Source: Schistosoma mansoni
Lineage: Eukaryota; Platyhelminthes; Trematoda; Strigeidida; Schistosomatidae
DNA length: 64,000 bases
Assembly (NCBI RefSeq): GCF_000237925.1
Contig: NC_031495.1
Coordinates: 62,044,939-62,108,938, forward strand
Direction of reading: 5' to 3'
Shown here: in pieces, positions 25,801 to 39,600 of the stretch
How positions within the stretch are numbered: the first letter of the stretch is position 1
Layout: each line of letters begins with the position of its first letter
Notes under the pieces: model-generated
Database searches by the model: none
Seen by the model: the letters and a program-made list of their open reading frames with translations, nothing else
Told to the model about the DNA's origin: nothing
Program-made: the position numbers and the translations under genes

Positions 25801-28800
25801 CTTGTTGAGTGGAACGAATCCAACGAAGTTATGATAAATTTGAAATAATTCTATGTTCATGGTGTATAGGAACGTTATGAAAGTATACAGCTACCGACAT
25901 TTTAATAGTCAACGAATTCATGAGGTGATGTTATATTTTCGTTTGTTCATATGTGCCTCTTTCTCAACTTATTCCTGTCTAAGTCATCAGCATACGTCGA
26001 TTTTGGAAGTGACTGAGTATTCCTTAAATTTTACGAATGACTTATGTTCATGAATATCGGTAGCCACTTTAAACAAGTTATGATTTTCATTCATTACTTA
26101 AAAGTATCTATTTGTGTGTATTTGTGTATTTACAAGCGTTCCATACGGTTGACCTGTGATTCAAGTTTTAAAACCATTAAATAGCGAAATATTAACGATG
26201 CTGTAATTCGTTCAACAAGTTTAAAGCCGTAATTTCTATAATGCCTAGTAATACTTACTACTCAACTAGCCTATTCAAAATCAAATCTGTATCCGTTAGT
26301 TGCCTAAGAACCAGGTACATATTAAAAGATAACTAGTCTATGGTTAAAATTATTATTTTATAAGACCACAACAATTTGTATGTATTTTTGATCACCTTGT
26401 AATTACAACATAAAAAATTACCTAATATCGGGTGATTCGGATCATGTCGTAGTATAATTCAAAAATATCAGTACACAGTAATTCTTCATCTTTATTAGCC
26501 ATTGTTAATTTCTTACTAACTACTGTCTCTATCTTTTTTTCCCTTTCCAAATTTATTTCATTGGATTATACTCCTTCAATAACATCTTCAAACCCTAATC
26601 TTTCACATAATGCTTATACTCTTACTACTTCTACCACTATGAGATTTGAATCGACAACTGCATCTCTGTGCTAATGTGTTATGGCAACTCGAACTGATGT
26701 ACGTACGTACGAAGTTCTACGTTGTGACTGACTGTTAAAATATCATTTCAAAACTGTACTGTTGTAATTCATACAATTTAGTGTTTTAAAACAAACTTTT
26801 CAATGAAATCAGTCTCTTCTTATTCAGTTTCTTAATAAAATAATTTTCTTTAAAAAGTTCACCTTACAAAGTAGTCATCTTTGCACAATCTACAAACTAT
26901 TCTTTTTTGTCTTCAGTCGAACATATGTAAAGTTTGTATAACATTATCTAAATTTTATTCAATGGCATATTATTATTATCATCGGTAGTAGTAGTAGTAG
27001 TAGTCGTAGAAGCATATGGTATTTTACTTATTCCAATCATCTGTTGTGTTACTTTTTCATGTCTAATTACGAAAACAAAAATATATTGAATGGTACCTCG
27101 ATAACATTGAAGTCAATGTCGTTTATTTTGTACTCTGATTATGATGATAATAAGAAGAGTAATTCAAGTGATAAACTATATATAATTTAAAATTTTCAGG
27201 CCCGACCGTTGCTGCTACCTTGACGTGGTGGTCGGGCTTGCCAATCGTGATTAACCAATCGAGCTATACTGGCTGGAACAATCGTTCTTAAGGTCCTTCC
27301 ATGCCAGACAGGTCGGTTGAAGAGCGGTAAGACTAAAAGCAGCAATCCCAAGGTCCGAAGGCGAAGTCGTACTGTTGACTGTACAGAGGTGTGATGGCAG
27401 TAAGGTGTTTCCTTCAGATAACCAGCATAACAGCGATGCTGCCTTCCCACAAGCAGGGGTGGGGTTAGAAAAGGTCGACCCTGAAAATGCACACCTCGCC
27501 TTATCCCACGGATTTCCATCTCCGGCGGTAAGGTCTTTTAGAGAACGGAGCTAACACGTCAAAAATCCCCCACAAAAAGGCCGTGCGTGACCGACCTCAA
27601 GCAGTTGTCCCATGGGTACTGTGGTCACGCTGTCAGGTCGTTAAGACCAACACTAATCCAACTTCCTTTTCAGGTCCCTCAAGAAATACCCTTCCACGGT
27701 GTGGGCAGCCGGGAAGTGATATTAGCCCTCATACCCGTTACTGCACACGAGACCAAGTTGGTCACATCCAAATCCTTCCTACTAAATTTTTCAGGTTAAA
27801 TAATTTCTATGTAATAACTATTTATATGCAGACGAAATATAGTATGATTTTGAAATTGAATGTCTTTAAATAAAATACTGATGACTCATATTTATGTAAT
27901 GAAGATTCGGTAAATACTACAAGTACCTTTTGTAGTATGGATACGTCATAAATAGTGTGATAATTACAATAGATGTAATTGGTCTGTGACCATGTTGGAT
28001 ATCAATAACTAACAAAAAAAAATCATTGCAACTGAAAATCAAACACACTAGTTCTGTGGTAAATCATCTGGTAATATTTCATTACAGTTAGTTATATGTG
28101 CTGAATTCGCTCATCCAGTGGTGTATATCCTAGTGAAAGTATTAAATACGGGTACTTCCGGAAACTATTTATGGACTATTATTCTATGTATATTCCAATT
28201 GTATAACTGTTCAGTAACTAGATTATGTATATCTACATTCATCTTATTATAAGCTTCATTTTGACCTATGAATTATTACTGTACGATTTACTGCTCCCAA
28301 ATTATATTCAGTTTATTGATTATTGTCTCCCACGTTCACAGCTACATTTGGCTTGATCTTGTACAAATACCATTTTCTATTTTATGGTGTGATGTGGTCT
28401 GTTTGTCTGGTATATAAACAGAATATGCTTGAAACAAACGATTCGCATAGATTCGTATACCAGAAGCTGTAATTGGTGTTCTGGACTCAATTGGAAGGGC
28501 TAGTCGGACAAGGGACCAATAAGGACGCTAGACTACTCATACTGATCGAACGTCATTGATTTGTCAGTGTTAGTATTGGAAAAGTCGTATTTCGATTGGT
28601 GGATAATTCACGTGATAAAAACCGGATATAAAATCAATAACGAAATAGCAATACGGCCTTCTTTATTTTTTAAATTCATAACACAGTGAATCGTTATGTG
28701 TTAATAGTTAATGCTTTTTTAAATCACATCTAATCTATTGATGTCTGTTATCCAAGATGATATACATAGTATACTTCCATTTATGCACAAAGCGCAAACT

Positions 28801-31800
28801 ATCTGGTTCCATTACTGTTAGCTTAGTTTTGTTACCAATTCGCAACAATACTTCCGAAACATCCATAATTGTTGCATAAAAGACTGTTGTGCAGATCTCA
28901 ATCTAACTGCATACATTAAACTGATGTATACTCGGTATTTGACAGTTCCAATATGATCTAGATAAATGTTTGGCACTATGGCGTTCGTTTTTTAAACGCT
29001 AACTATATGGAAAATAAACATTTTTACTTCCCGATGGTCTTCTGCCTTCTGTGGTGTTGACAAACGTAACTTAATAAGACAAAGATTTATCAAACAAAAA
29101 CAGAAAAGTCACCATTAAAAAAATACGTTGTTTTCATGAGTTTTTTTTATTGCATAGGTATGTAGTTATATTTTGAGTCAATCTTGACTCAGTTTAACTG
29201 ACCAATAGTCATAAGGCTAAAAATTATTGACCACATACTTAATTCCTAATAAAGAAAAGATCAATCCACTCTTTATGAACTAACTTCTCTGCTGGCTATA
29301 TTTTAAAGAGAACTGGTCACAGACTAGTGTCTCGGTAATTGTTATATACACAAATTTAAAAAAAGATTAAATGGGGTATTTTTTTAAAGCATATAATTTC
29401 CTCTTTATCATACCATAAAGTGAAAACAATGATTATGTCTCGTTTATTTTTTTTTAATCGGTTTGAATTGAAAATGTAAATTACATATTTCTGTTCTTGT
29501 TATCATCTTAGTCGGCTGTTGCAAAGCATCAATCTAAATTTTCTAGTAATGATCAACAAGATAGTTTAGAATTTCTTCTCTTTTTATTGGATGGTCTACA
29601 TGAAGATCTTAATGAAGTGAGTGTGGATTATTTTATTTGTAACTATTGTTAATTTTTGTATTAAATCAAAATCTCCCGACTTTGTGAAATCAATGATGTT
29701 TTATTTCGAAAGAGTAATTAAGAGCAATAAGTGAGACTATCAAGTTTCTTGCAATTACTGTTAAGGATAGAAATAACGTCAAATGTGTTATCAACATGTG
29801 AGAACTTGGGTCGATCTTAATTGAGATAATGTAGTAAAATAATGAATCTAACAAGATGCAGCCATTCTAATTCCTCTTATATACCTCACATCTTGTAAAT
29901 ATCTTCTCTCGCTTCACTGGTGTGAAGTTGTTATATCGTATGAGTTGTGTGCGTGTGCCCTATTTGATATATGAACGTGCTGATTCCCGCCAATGAGAGA
30001 AGAGCGAATTATCGATCGACCAGTGATACACAAAAGCTTTATGAGCAGTCTTGAGTACTACTCGGTCCTGCTTTCTGCCTAGCCAAGCCAGTTAAGTCCG
30101 AAACACCAATAACAGCCTCGGCAATGTGAATCATTATTCACAAACATACTAGGTTTATATACCAACCAAACAGACCACATCGTACCATAAAATAGAAAAT
30201 AACATTTGCACAATAATTGGCCAAATGTGGCTGTAAATAGGGGGAAAGTAATGAATAGACTGATGATAACTCAAGAATCGTATAATAATAGTTCAAAGGT
30301 CAAAATAAGTTAATCATAAAAGAAACACGAATATGAATAGTTTAGTTACGTAACAATTGTACAATAGGAAATAGACATATTACATTGGTCCATAAATAGT
30401 CCTCAAAAGTTACCATTCATAATTCTCTTCGGGATACAACAGAAGTGTGGAAAATTTAAATGATATGCATTCATATCAGATCACATATTATCTATAACTA
30501 GTCGTTCGCACGTGCTCCAATATCATCAAACAATAAACGCTGACAAATTAACTGATGTGAAAAAGTAACTGAGTTGCATTAATGATTGGTGAATCAATTT
30601 ATCATCCAATCAAAATCGACATATAATGAATATGAAATGATAGAGTCTACTCAGAAGATTTAGTGTAATTCAAGAAATTCCTAAAGATCTATCTATCAAC
30701 CGACATTATATTTACTGTGTAAAGAGCTATAGATTACGTAGAACAAAGCAATCGGTTCAACTTGAACATACAATTTAATGACTGTTCAGCAAGTTCTATC
30801 CCTCTTGGCTACTTTGATGTGTAAAGTACTAATACATATTGTAGTGTTTATTGACCTCAACAGTATTTTATGAGGCATAAAAGTTCTTCCGAAATCGCAT
30901 CTTTTCTCTTACTTGCATAGAGTTTTTGTCATAGGTATATATTTATGTAGTAGTTGTTCATCTATCTGTTTGTCTATCTAATTACATCAGTTCTTGTATT
31001 ACATTAAGAATCTCTCCCATCGCCCTTACTAAGTGTCAAAATGTATATTTCACCTTTATTCTTTGTTCACTCACTCTGTAAAAAGGTAACATTTTTTTAA
31101 AAGTAATTTTCAAAATATATATTCATAGTCGATTGTTGAGACTAGAATTGACGGTATTAATTTTTCTACAACTGCGTGTTGTTTGGTTTTATGATTGTGT
31201 ATATGTATACTAATGAACTTTGCGCAGAAGTTGTAAAAATATTTGTATTACAAATCATATTGCCACTTCCCTACTAAACTTCGGTTTTATGTTTTATGTG
31301 GAATATTTTTTGTTGGATTGATCATCCTGTTCCCGAATTCAGCTTAACGGGGTTTTGTACTCCTGACTGTAGCTGCTACCTTTATTTAGTGGTCGGGCTT
31401 ACATATCCTAACAATCCAATTGAGATATAGTGGCTGAAACGCTCGTTTATTTAGGTCCTACTATCCGACTCAGGTTATTTCGAGAGCAGTGAGACTAAAA
31501 GTAGAAAATCCAGGGTCCAAGTGCGATGTCGTGCTCCTGATTGTACTGAAGTGTAATTTGAGTAATTTTTCTTCATACAACCAGAATAGGCAACGATGTA
31601 GCTTTCTCACAACACAAGTAAGGAGTTAGAAGCAATGGACCCTAAAAGTAGCATACCTAACCTTATTTCTCAGGCTCCCATCACCGGCGGTGAGGCTTTC
31701 AAAACACAGGGTTAACTTGTCTAAAACTACGCATAACAAGAGTGTGTTTAAGCGACCTCATGCAATCGATCCTTGTACACTGCCATAACTCTTGTATATC

Positions 31801-33633
31801 GTCAAGACCCCCCTCCTAGTTCAGTTTCAGATATCTCAATAACAGGTTTTCTTTCACAATTTATGAAACCTTAAATTGACGACTGTCCTCGGACAGAAGT
31901 TTCAACTAACATACTATCTACCAAATGTATATATTTTCTTTACTGTCTTCATTTTTCCACCTTTTGTTCAAGGCTCGTTCAGAAAAAAACAATAATTCAA
32001 CAAAGCTTAAACACAATGAATCAATGATTGAATATACTTCTAGTAATGAACAAGCAGAAGCTGCATGGATTCAACATAAAGATTTCAATAATTCAATTAT
32101 AGTCTCTTCATTTCAAGTAATACGATTTGTTTTATTATTTTATTACTTACTACTTTCACCCTGTTTATGAATAGTTTTAATGCTTTTTGTTTAGATGTTA
32201 TACTTTAATTCACCCCTACTCAATGATGGAGTATTTTTTTGAATGATATATGTTTATTTTAAAAAATTCAAAACATAATCTGACTTACTAAATCTAAATA
32301 CGTTTATTCGTCTTTGAAGCATATATTTTTTATAAGACCCAATAGTTGCACCGTGGTGCGCGCTACTTATACGGACAAATATAAGCAGTATGTAATAGGA
32401 ACTAGAACTCGAATGCATACCAGTAAAGGATTTAATTAAAGAGAATAAGAAAGAAAACAGAAAGCAATCGGAATAACACCAGGATTAGAAGGATGATGAA
32501 GTATGCAAAGCACAACTCAAAGAATATGTCCAAATGACGTATTTAATGTATGATTTTCACATTTCACAGAAGCACTGTGTGATTTTGTAAATAATAAATT
32601 AGTTGATTTACCCTATCATTCTTCGTTCATTACAGTACTTGACTTTTAAAATCAAATTTAATAAACAAGGTTTAAACTTAAGTCTCAATGAAGGAATGTT
32701 AAGTGTTTCAAGTCACTAGGTCTTAACTTCAATGTTTTTTTCATTTATTGTGTGTATCATTTTGGGTTTAATTATTTTGTGTATGTGTTTGCATGTGAGT
32801 TCAAGACTGTACTATTATTATTTATGTCTTATTTATTATTGTACCACAAATATTTAAAACATTCATCATCAAATTGATAGTTGGTGATAAATTAGTTTGA
32901 AGAAAAAGGTAACTGTTTTAGTTCTCTCTTGTATCTGTTGACTCTTTTCAACTAATGCGATTACTGAATAAAAGTTGTTTTAAAATGAAGATATTAATAA
33001 TCCATTGTACGACTATATCAAGCTTTCTACATTCTTTCCTCCTCTGAATTGTTAGTTTAAATAAATAAAAGGAAGTCTATAATTAAAGAAAATGATGTCA
33101 CTCATTAACTAAACAAAAATCTATGTACCCAACTTTGTATCATACGATCTTATTAAGGACTAGTGATACTATTAAGCTGCTTTAAACAAAAAAAAATAAA
33201 TTGGCATTTGCATTTGCACTCTATTGATTGAATATCGTATGTTACGACCTTGAAATATCCAATTTATACTTGACTTATATTCTTACAATAAAAAAGTAAT
33301 ATTTTTTGTTGTCACCATTAATAAATCGTTAGTTTACATCTTTAGAACTACATTATTTTACTTATTGAAGATTGTGTGATTGATAAAGAAATAAATTTGC
33401 GGGGGACAAGTCTTTTTTTTCACCTTTTCGCAGTTTATATGTTGGCTTATTCAATATACATCATTTCTACTTATAGGGACTTCTTCGTTCCACGGTGAAA
33501 TGTAATAGTTGTCATGTAACTTCTACAACATTTGATGTTTTCATGGTATTATCCTTGCCTATTGAACAAAATAAATGTCAATTAACAGTAAGTTGATTTA
33601 ATTCTAATACAAAAACCATGATTATTCACACAA

Positions 33634-33672
<39 letters not shown>

Positions 33673-36600
33673 TGGACAGCAACTTCTTGTGGCCTTGCTG
33701 GTGTAAATATACTTTGAAGTTTTAAAAGACTAGTTTTATTATGAGCCTTTCAACTTCCCTTAGAAAACAAGGCTCTTGGAAGCGGTAATCATAGAGGATG
33801 GTCGTGACGCTGAAGTCAGTAGACTAAGTCAAGCTGAAAAACACTTACATGGGTTTCTCGATATTCCAGTTTAACGAATAGATAGCCACTTGCTCCAAAT
33901 AAACTCAAGTATTAGGTATTGTCCAACCTGACACAGATGCATTCATTGTTTATCTTTCCATAGATCTTGAGTAATAGTAACAAATTTGGTGTTTAAATTA
34001 TCCATTTTAAATCTAATTCATGTCAATACAAATCAATTTTTGAGCATTGGGTACCCATCCATTTTGTCCCCTCTAAGTTTTAATTTGTATTGTTTATCAT
34101 TTTTTCTAGGATTGTCTCAAGTTATTTCTTGAAAAAGAAGAAATGGTTGGTCAATGTCGTTGGCATTGTCCATCATGTAATACAAGGCGTGATGCTTCCA
34201 AGTGGATAGAATTATGGAAATTACCGACATATTTAATTATACATTTAAAAAGGTTGTTTAGATTTTCTTTTTTCACTGTTAGTTATTCTGATTGTTTTAT
34301 TCTTTGTTATGAATGAGGATGATGATGATGATCACTTTGTAAATTCAACTTTACCTTAAAGTAAATATGCTTCCTACTAAATTGACTAGTGTACTGTAAT
34401 CATTTTATTATGGAATTCTGAAGAACTGTATTAATTACATTTCCAACTTTGTACTAGAAATAGAATGCAGTCATCATCTTATTTTCACGCAGCCTGCTGA
34501 ATAACATTATATCACAATGCTTTTTTAAATCCTCATCACTGTACATGAAACAGTTGAACAAATTACAAATAGACTGATGAAATGCAAGTTTTAGATGTTA
34601 CTATTAGTCAATATTCCAATAGTAAGGAAATTGTTTGAGTAGTTCATATTCTAACAAAAACTTACCAATTTAATGGTAAATATCCTAAACAGAAAATTTC
34701 ATTCATATTGAATGCCCGGTTTTGTTAATACAAATTTCGAAAAGATAAATATCTTTAGGAACGTCATACGTTGGAAGATTATAGACCTGTGGTTAAGCCT
34801 TCCGATTTTCAATCGACTCTAACCAGTCTGCGCCTAATTTTAGTCTATACAAAGCAAATATAGTCCAACACTCCGTGCCTTCAGTTTTGAATTCAATCAC
34901 TAGATTGATTTATTGTCACTATTTCAGCTTGAGTTAACTCAATGAATTTTGTCAAGCAGACTATATTTCCACAGAAGTATATGAAATGTCTAGAATACAA
35001 TAAATATTGACTCGATCCATCGTATTGTGATCGATTTAGAACTGTTGTAATTGGACCAGTTTATCATCAACTGGCTAACCATTTATTCATATTAGGAGTC
35101 AAAAATTAGTTGGTTAAACATGATTATCAGTATATCGGTTCACCATTAAACAAGAGTAACCAGTATAGAGATAAAACAGGAAAACTCTATACTGCTCAAC
35201 AATTTTACTAGACAGGTTGCTTAAAGTATAAGAATGAACTTCTGCTATTCTAAAAATGAGCCTGAGAAATTCGCACTTGTTTTTAGACAGTCCAAGAGCA
35301 GTGGATTAAAATGATTTGTTTTTACTGGGAAAAAATTTCAAATGAATTAAAAGCGTACATAATGTTTTTGTATGACTTTCGAAATTCTGGCAATTTAAAA
35401 ACTAAGAAACTGTTGAGGAATCTTACTATATGGCCAAAAGCTAATACATTATCAGTTCAGTGTCGAAATGTCTATATCTATGTCTCTAGCAAGTTTCATG
35501 ATCATAATAACTAATCATGAACGTAGTATTTTCTGTAGACTGTTTATAACGTACTGTCAAATATCGATTAGTGTGATTTCATTATCTCACCTTTTTCTCT
35601 TTAATCAGATTATCAATTATGTACTGTGTGTGTTTAACTAAAGCAATAAGTAACTAAATAAAATATTACTGCTATGTACATTTAACACAAGAAAAGATTA
35701 TTAGTTGAACTATATTTTGGCTTTGTGAACCAAGTAGCATGATGTATTCATCTGAGAAATATTAAATCCTATTATTATTATCAATTCATAACTTTAGTGT
35801 GTGCGTGTATGCGTGTGACATGGCTCAGAATCGATCGCAATGGCTCATGTGTATACACTCCTTATCTTCCCTTAAACCTTAAGATTAAAAATGCTTCATA
35901 TCTGTCTTCCTTCCTGTACTATATCCTTATATACAACCTTTCTTTTATATATTACTACCACTTAATTAGCTACTTCTATCAATCCAGTGTTCATCATGTT
36001 GTGCTAACGAGGTATGGCAACTTGGACCGATGCATATATGTGCCTGGTCCTACGTTGTAACTGACTGTGTATGCGTGTATGTATAGATGTTTCCATTCAA
36101 AAGTGAATCAGTTAACTATCTCTTTCTTAGTTTCCTTTTTAATCAACCATTCATTATGAGAAAGGTTTTCTTGAAATGAATGAATAAAATTTTATTAACT
36201 GTTATATAATTTTTCTTAGTTGTAGAATTAAAATTGTGTTGTACATTTGTTGAAATTTCAATTTTTTTCTTTTTTTAAATTCAGATTTCGATATGAATAT
36301 GGTAATTGGAGAAAACAAACAACCAATGTAGATTTTCCTATTGAATGTTTAGATATGAGTTCGTTTATTGTTGGCCCAAAATTGCATTCCAGTGAATATG
36401 CTTTATATTCTGTTTTGGTATGTTATTTTCATTGTAATATTGGTTATATAGTAGTGTTACAATCGATATCAGACTACAAACAACAATAGTAATGATGAAC
36501 ATAGGGAGTTTGTAGAGATTGTTGAATTTTTGTAGATTTCATTATAGACGTGCCTTAGACACGTCATTTTATAAACTAGGAAACACTGAACAACTGCTTT

Positions 36601-39600
36601 ACCCTTATTTAGAACTCCTCAACATTCAGGATCCCAAAACCTACCGTGGATTAAACTCTGAAATTTCGAATCTGTTGGCGAGTGCCTAACTTTTACGTCT
36701 TTGATTTGTCTACCCAATAATATGCAGAAAATAACTTGTTTCGATCTAGATTAAGGCCTGGTTTAATGTTGAGGCCGAAATGCGTGAGTTTGAAGTGAGA
36801 CTGTCTTGGGTAGAGAGACAAAAACTACTCTATCATCTGATTGGTTGCATGAAAATCTGCGAGGACACTCCAAAAAAGTTCACAAGCCCAGAACGAGTTA
36901 CTTGTCAGCTGACTACCGACTTTCCCATCGAATAATCAACGAGTGGAATTCATTACCTCAGCACGTGGTTGAGGCTCCATCCGTCGACTCCTTCAAAAGA
37001 AAGTTGGATCAGCTGAGAGACCATCATTGCCAGGACTAACACAGGCCATCAAGCCTCCTGTCCTTTCCAAACTGAAACTGATCTGATTGGTTGGAAAACG
37101 AGAGAGGGAATACAAGTCACCTGGAACACCACTACTCGATTTATTCTCGATCCTGGTTTCCAACTCCGACTCAGTATAGTGCAAAAAGATACATGAATAA
37201 ATAGATGACTTACATGACCATAACGCACAAACAATTAGAAAAATACAATCATGCCCAAAGCTGGGCATTAGGGTAGGATCGAAGGTTATGTTTAAATTGC
37301 AATAACTCCGGAACAGAAAAGGGTATGACTGAATTGTATATCAAACGAAAGCTTATGCTTTGTAGAACAAACTAGGGACAAAACGAAATGTTAGTGTTTT
37401 AAGAGCTTTGAATTAAGTGAAATAACGTTCCTAAAAATAGCTTCCGTCATTTGTCACTGCTTCTTTGTTTCTCCGTTCACATCATTAACTATTAGACCAC
37501 AGAGCTGAAATCCAGTGATCTATATGTCTAGCTTTAATTATTTCACAATATTGTGAAGCAAACTATCAAAATAATAATTTTATTTTCCATTTATTCAAAT
37601 TGTGGTCGAATCAACGACATTTAATTATGTTAAACAGAATTTCAACTTTTCAGTTGTCAGTGAAATTATGAATGACACACTGTCAAATGTTTTAGATTCA
37701 AACCATCCTTCAATCTAAAACAGCTTTAATAGTTATCACTAATTCTCACTTTATATGTACAGCTTGAATACGATTGTATATATTTAGATTTCATCTTTAT
37801 CGTTCTACCTGAAGTCTTCTCTACATTATAATAATTTTAGCAATAGATTATTAACCTTTGTGACAATGACTCTAGTCAAACTAGATTATCTTTTGAGAAT
37901 AGGTAACAAAAACCCCCTCATAATCACCAATATTAAATATCTCAGGAAATTGCATTACACTGACTGATTAATCAAGTGAAAATAATGCGTTTTTTTACTA
38001 AACATTGTCAGCTTGGTGGTTAATGCATCTAACTCTCATCAAGTAGGTCACATGTTCGAATCCTACTCCACTTGGTCAGAATCACTAACCTAAACGCATA
38101 TATGTGTACGTGGCCAATGAATGCCACAAAATGATTTATTAATACAACTGAAATTAAGGGAAGTCAACTAACATGTACATGGTTTAAGGTTCAAATCTGT
38201 AACCTAGTAGAAGAAAGTTAAATACTTTATTCACATTAAGGTACTGCTCCATTATTGAAATGTGAACACATATGAACTAAATATCAAATTTTATGAAAAA
38301 CACTATATTTATACAATTATCGGTGCGTGTTATTACGTTAATTTGAGTGTTGTCTTTTTAATCACTATTTCTTTATTATAACAAGCATTACATTTTTCTT
38401 CACTGTTCATTCTACAGAATCATCGTGGTACAATGGAAAGCGGTCATTGTAAGTGAAGTCGAATGTGCTTTTCTTCCATAAAAATCTATCGAAATGTGTG
38501 TATATTACTTACCCGACAAGCAAAAATATTATTGAGATGTCTTACATTAGGATTTTGATTACTAAATGACTATTTTAATCATATCATTTAATTACTATGA
38601 AAGGGAAGTTACTGTTTATGGCGTAGGCGTTTATTTGTTCATTTATTCATACAAAGTATTGATTAGTCAAAAAAATATGTGCTTTGTTGAAGTGTATCAA
38701 CGTTTATCTAACTGATCTTTCTACATCCTTTTTAACTAGAATAATTAGGACATTATATTCTGTTGAGCCTCGACAACCAGATTCTTATTGCTTTCAGTTA
38801 CCTTCATGTTAATTAAACCGATTGAATTTTAAACAAAATCGTGAACTTCTTGCATACATACGCTATGCCACTGCGCTTTAGTGTAATGTTGCGGAAGGTG
38901 TGTTGGCCTCATGATTTTCGAAGACTCCGCTTTCATCATGTAATGTGATAACTCTTCCATCTAAAGCAAAGTTTTCTCTTGTTAGTGACTATGTAGAGAG
39001 GTTCCTTTTAACAAGATGAGATTACCAATCATACTCTTAATCCTCAGTCTGGGCCTTCGCCTGGCATCAACTCCAGGAAGAGTTTTCAGTTAAGTATACT
39101 TTAAATAAAATTTTACTTCACAGATGATGCTTTCAGAAGATTATCTTTTGTCTATTACTTTATTGTAGGTAATACTCTAAGTCTATGAAGTTCCTCAACT
39201 TTCATTTGTGAAGATGATGTAGTCAGTAGTTATTGCTAGTAGTGATGTCCTGTTAAGTCATGTAAGTGAATTGATTGGTCACTGTTAGTACAGAAGCTCG
39301 TTTCCTCGTTACTAGGTATCAGTTAACGTATCCATAGTATTAAGTGGTAGTTATGAGTGAAATCTCTCGACACATTATCCGTCCTGCTTTGAACAAATCA
39401 ACTTGATACATTTGTAATCCACTGGTTTAGTGAATAACTTTTCAACCATATAACTTCAAGGCACCACGTTTTAATTTCAAAATCTCTCATCTGAATCGTT
39501 CCAATCATAACAAAAATTAGTATCTTAAATTTTTATCACAGGTTACTACCCCATATTGTGCTTAAAATATATATGTTGTGTTGACCCAATCGCCCCTTTC

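Noticed and set aside
36993-37268. Minus-strand open frames over the CR1 fragment
   Set aside because: Antisense to the CR1 C-terminus and crossing its target-site border.
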